Shown here in pieces: positions 5,743 through 6,479 of a stretch of DNA of 6,479 bases. The position numbers and the translations under genes are program-made. The stretch comes from Comamonadaceae bacterium. Lineage in GTDB: Bacteria > Pseudomonadota > Gammaproteobacteria > Burkholderiales > Burkholderiaceae_C. The stretch lies in the NCBI GenBank assembly GCA_947454585.1, contig CANGML010000102.1:1-6479 (forward strand). The letters are read 5' to 3'. The notes under the pieces are model-generated. The model ran no database searches, was not told the DNA's origin, and was given only the letters and a program-made list of their open reading frames with translations. Each line of letters opens with the position of its first letter. Position 1 is the first letter of the stretch.

Positions 5743-6479
5743 TCAATACAACTTGCTGAGGTCCATGCCTGCGTAAAGCTGTCCCACTTGCTGCTCGTAG
5801 CCATTGAACATCAAGGTCTTGCGCTTTTTGGCGAACAAGCCATCTTCGCCAATGCGTCGCTCACTGGCTTGGCTCCAGCGCGGGTGGTCGACTTGGGGGT
5901 TCACATTGGAATAAAACCCATACTCTTGCGGCGCAGAGCGGCCCCAGGAGTTGATGGGTTGCTTCTCGACAAACCGAATCTTCACCAAGCTCTTGGCGCT
6001 CTTGAAGCCATATTTCCACGGCACCACCAAACGCACAGGGGCACCGTTTTGGTTAGGCAGCACTTCGCCATACATGCCAAAGCTCAACAGCGTCAGCGGG
6101 TGCATCGCCTCGTCCATGCGCAGGCCTTCGACGTAAGGCCAATCGAGCACGCGCGAGCGCACACCAGGCATGGTTTTGGGGTCGGCTTGGGTGATGAATT
6201 CGACATACTTGGCATTGCCCAAAGGCTCCACACGTTTGATCAGTTCAGCCAAGGAATAGCCCACCCAAGGAATCACCATGGACCAGCCTTCGACACAGCG
6301 CATGCGGTAGATACGCTCTTCCATGGGGCTGAGCTTGAGCAAATCATCCAAATCCAAGCGCCCAGGTTTTTTGACAAGCCCTTCGACCTCAACCGTCCAC
6401 GGCTTGGTTTGCAAGGTATGGGCGTATTTGGCGGGGTCCGCTTTGTCGGTGCCGAATTCGTAATAGTTGTTGTACGTGC
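5743..6479 (-). CDS. msrP: Periplasmic methionine sulfoxide reductase catalytic subunit MsrP, N-terminus outside the window
   Basis: 244 residues are visible and the frame stays open to the right edge; about 90 residues, including the expected Tat signal peptide, are missing compared with the 334 of E. coli. MsrP is a molybdopterin enzyme of the sulfite-oxidase fold (PF00174) that reduces methionine sulfoxide in periplasmic proteins. Seen here: [13 protein letters not shown] near the visible start, as in the NN(F/Y)YEFG motif of the family; the molybdenum-ligating cysteine in [11 protein letters not shown] (visible residue 61); then [53 protein letters not shown] and the terminal [25 protein letters not shown] at 6414 could pose as a start, but homology clearly continues upstream to the edge, so it is internal. 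The gene precedes msrQ in one operon, with its TGA (5745-5743) next to the msrQ GTG. Confidence 0.95.
   Translation of the reverse strand, partial: TYNNYYEFGTDKADPAKYAHTLQTKPWTVEVEGLVKKPGRLDLDDLLKLSPMEERIYRMRCVEGWSMVIPWVGYSLAELIKRVEPLGNAKYVEFITQADPKTMPGVRSRVLDWPYVEGLRMDEAMHPLTLLSFGMYGEVLPNQNGAPVRLVVPWKYGFKSAKSLVKIRFVEKQPINSWGRSAPQEYGFYSNVNPQVDHPRWSQASERRIGEDGLFAKKRKTLMFNGYEQQVGQLYAGMDLSKLY

Noticed and set aside
5742..5804. ATG at 5804 as the msrQ start
   Set aside because: The added residues lie over the conserved C-terminus of MsrP and have no counterpart in MsrQ; length and the first membrane segment fit the start near 5741.

Overview
The window reads as an ordinary stretch of chromosome from a beta-proteobacterium, most likely order Burkholderiales and probably Comamonadaceae. 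I infer this from protein resemblance (a PonA-type penicillin-binding protein 1a, PilM, LysA, MsrPQ), from the moderately GC-rich codon use, and from the gene order pilM <-> mrcA, cyaY, lptM, lysA. No search was run, so the genus is open. I found no tRNA, rRNA, CRISPR array, transposase or phage gene.

Layout. Positions 1-444 (minus) hold the 5' part of pilM, which runs off the left edge. A 121-bp divergent spacer (445-565) follows, with a perfect TATAAT and nested inverted repeats. mrcA, a complete class A penicillin-binding protein, fills 566-2944 (plus). It meets cyaY (bacterial frataxin, 2949-3278, minus) tail to tail, with 4 bp between the stop codons. cyaY and the small lipoprotein gene lptM (3292-3561, plus) start back to back, 13 bp apart. 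lysA (diaminopimelate decarboxylase, 3580-4857, plus) follows lptM by 18 bp. A 253-254 bp spacer carries a long near-perfect inverted repeat (5034-5113) that ends inside the msrQ stop codon. msrQ (about 5112-5741) and msrP (5743 to beyond the right edge) lie on the minus strand and form an msrP-msrQ operon with stop and start codons almost touching.

Function. Most genes serve the envelope: type IV pilus assembly (PilM), peptidoglycan polymerisation and crosslinking (MrcA), maturation of the LPS export translocon (LptM), use of meso-diaminopimelate for lysine (LysA), and repair of oxidised methionines in periplasmic proteins (MsrPQ). CyaY acts in iron-sulfur cluster assembly.

I did not find a new multigene system. 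The points worth a second look are non-coding: the long hairpin repeat at 5034-5113, start regions at mrcA and lptM that look leaderless, the operator-like repeats between pilM and mrcA, and a cluster of AT-rich palindromes inside mrcA.
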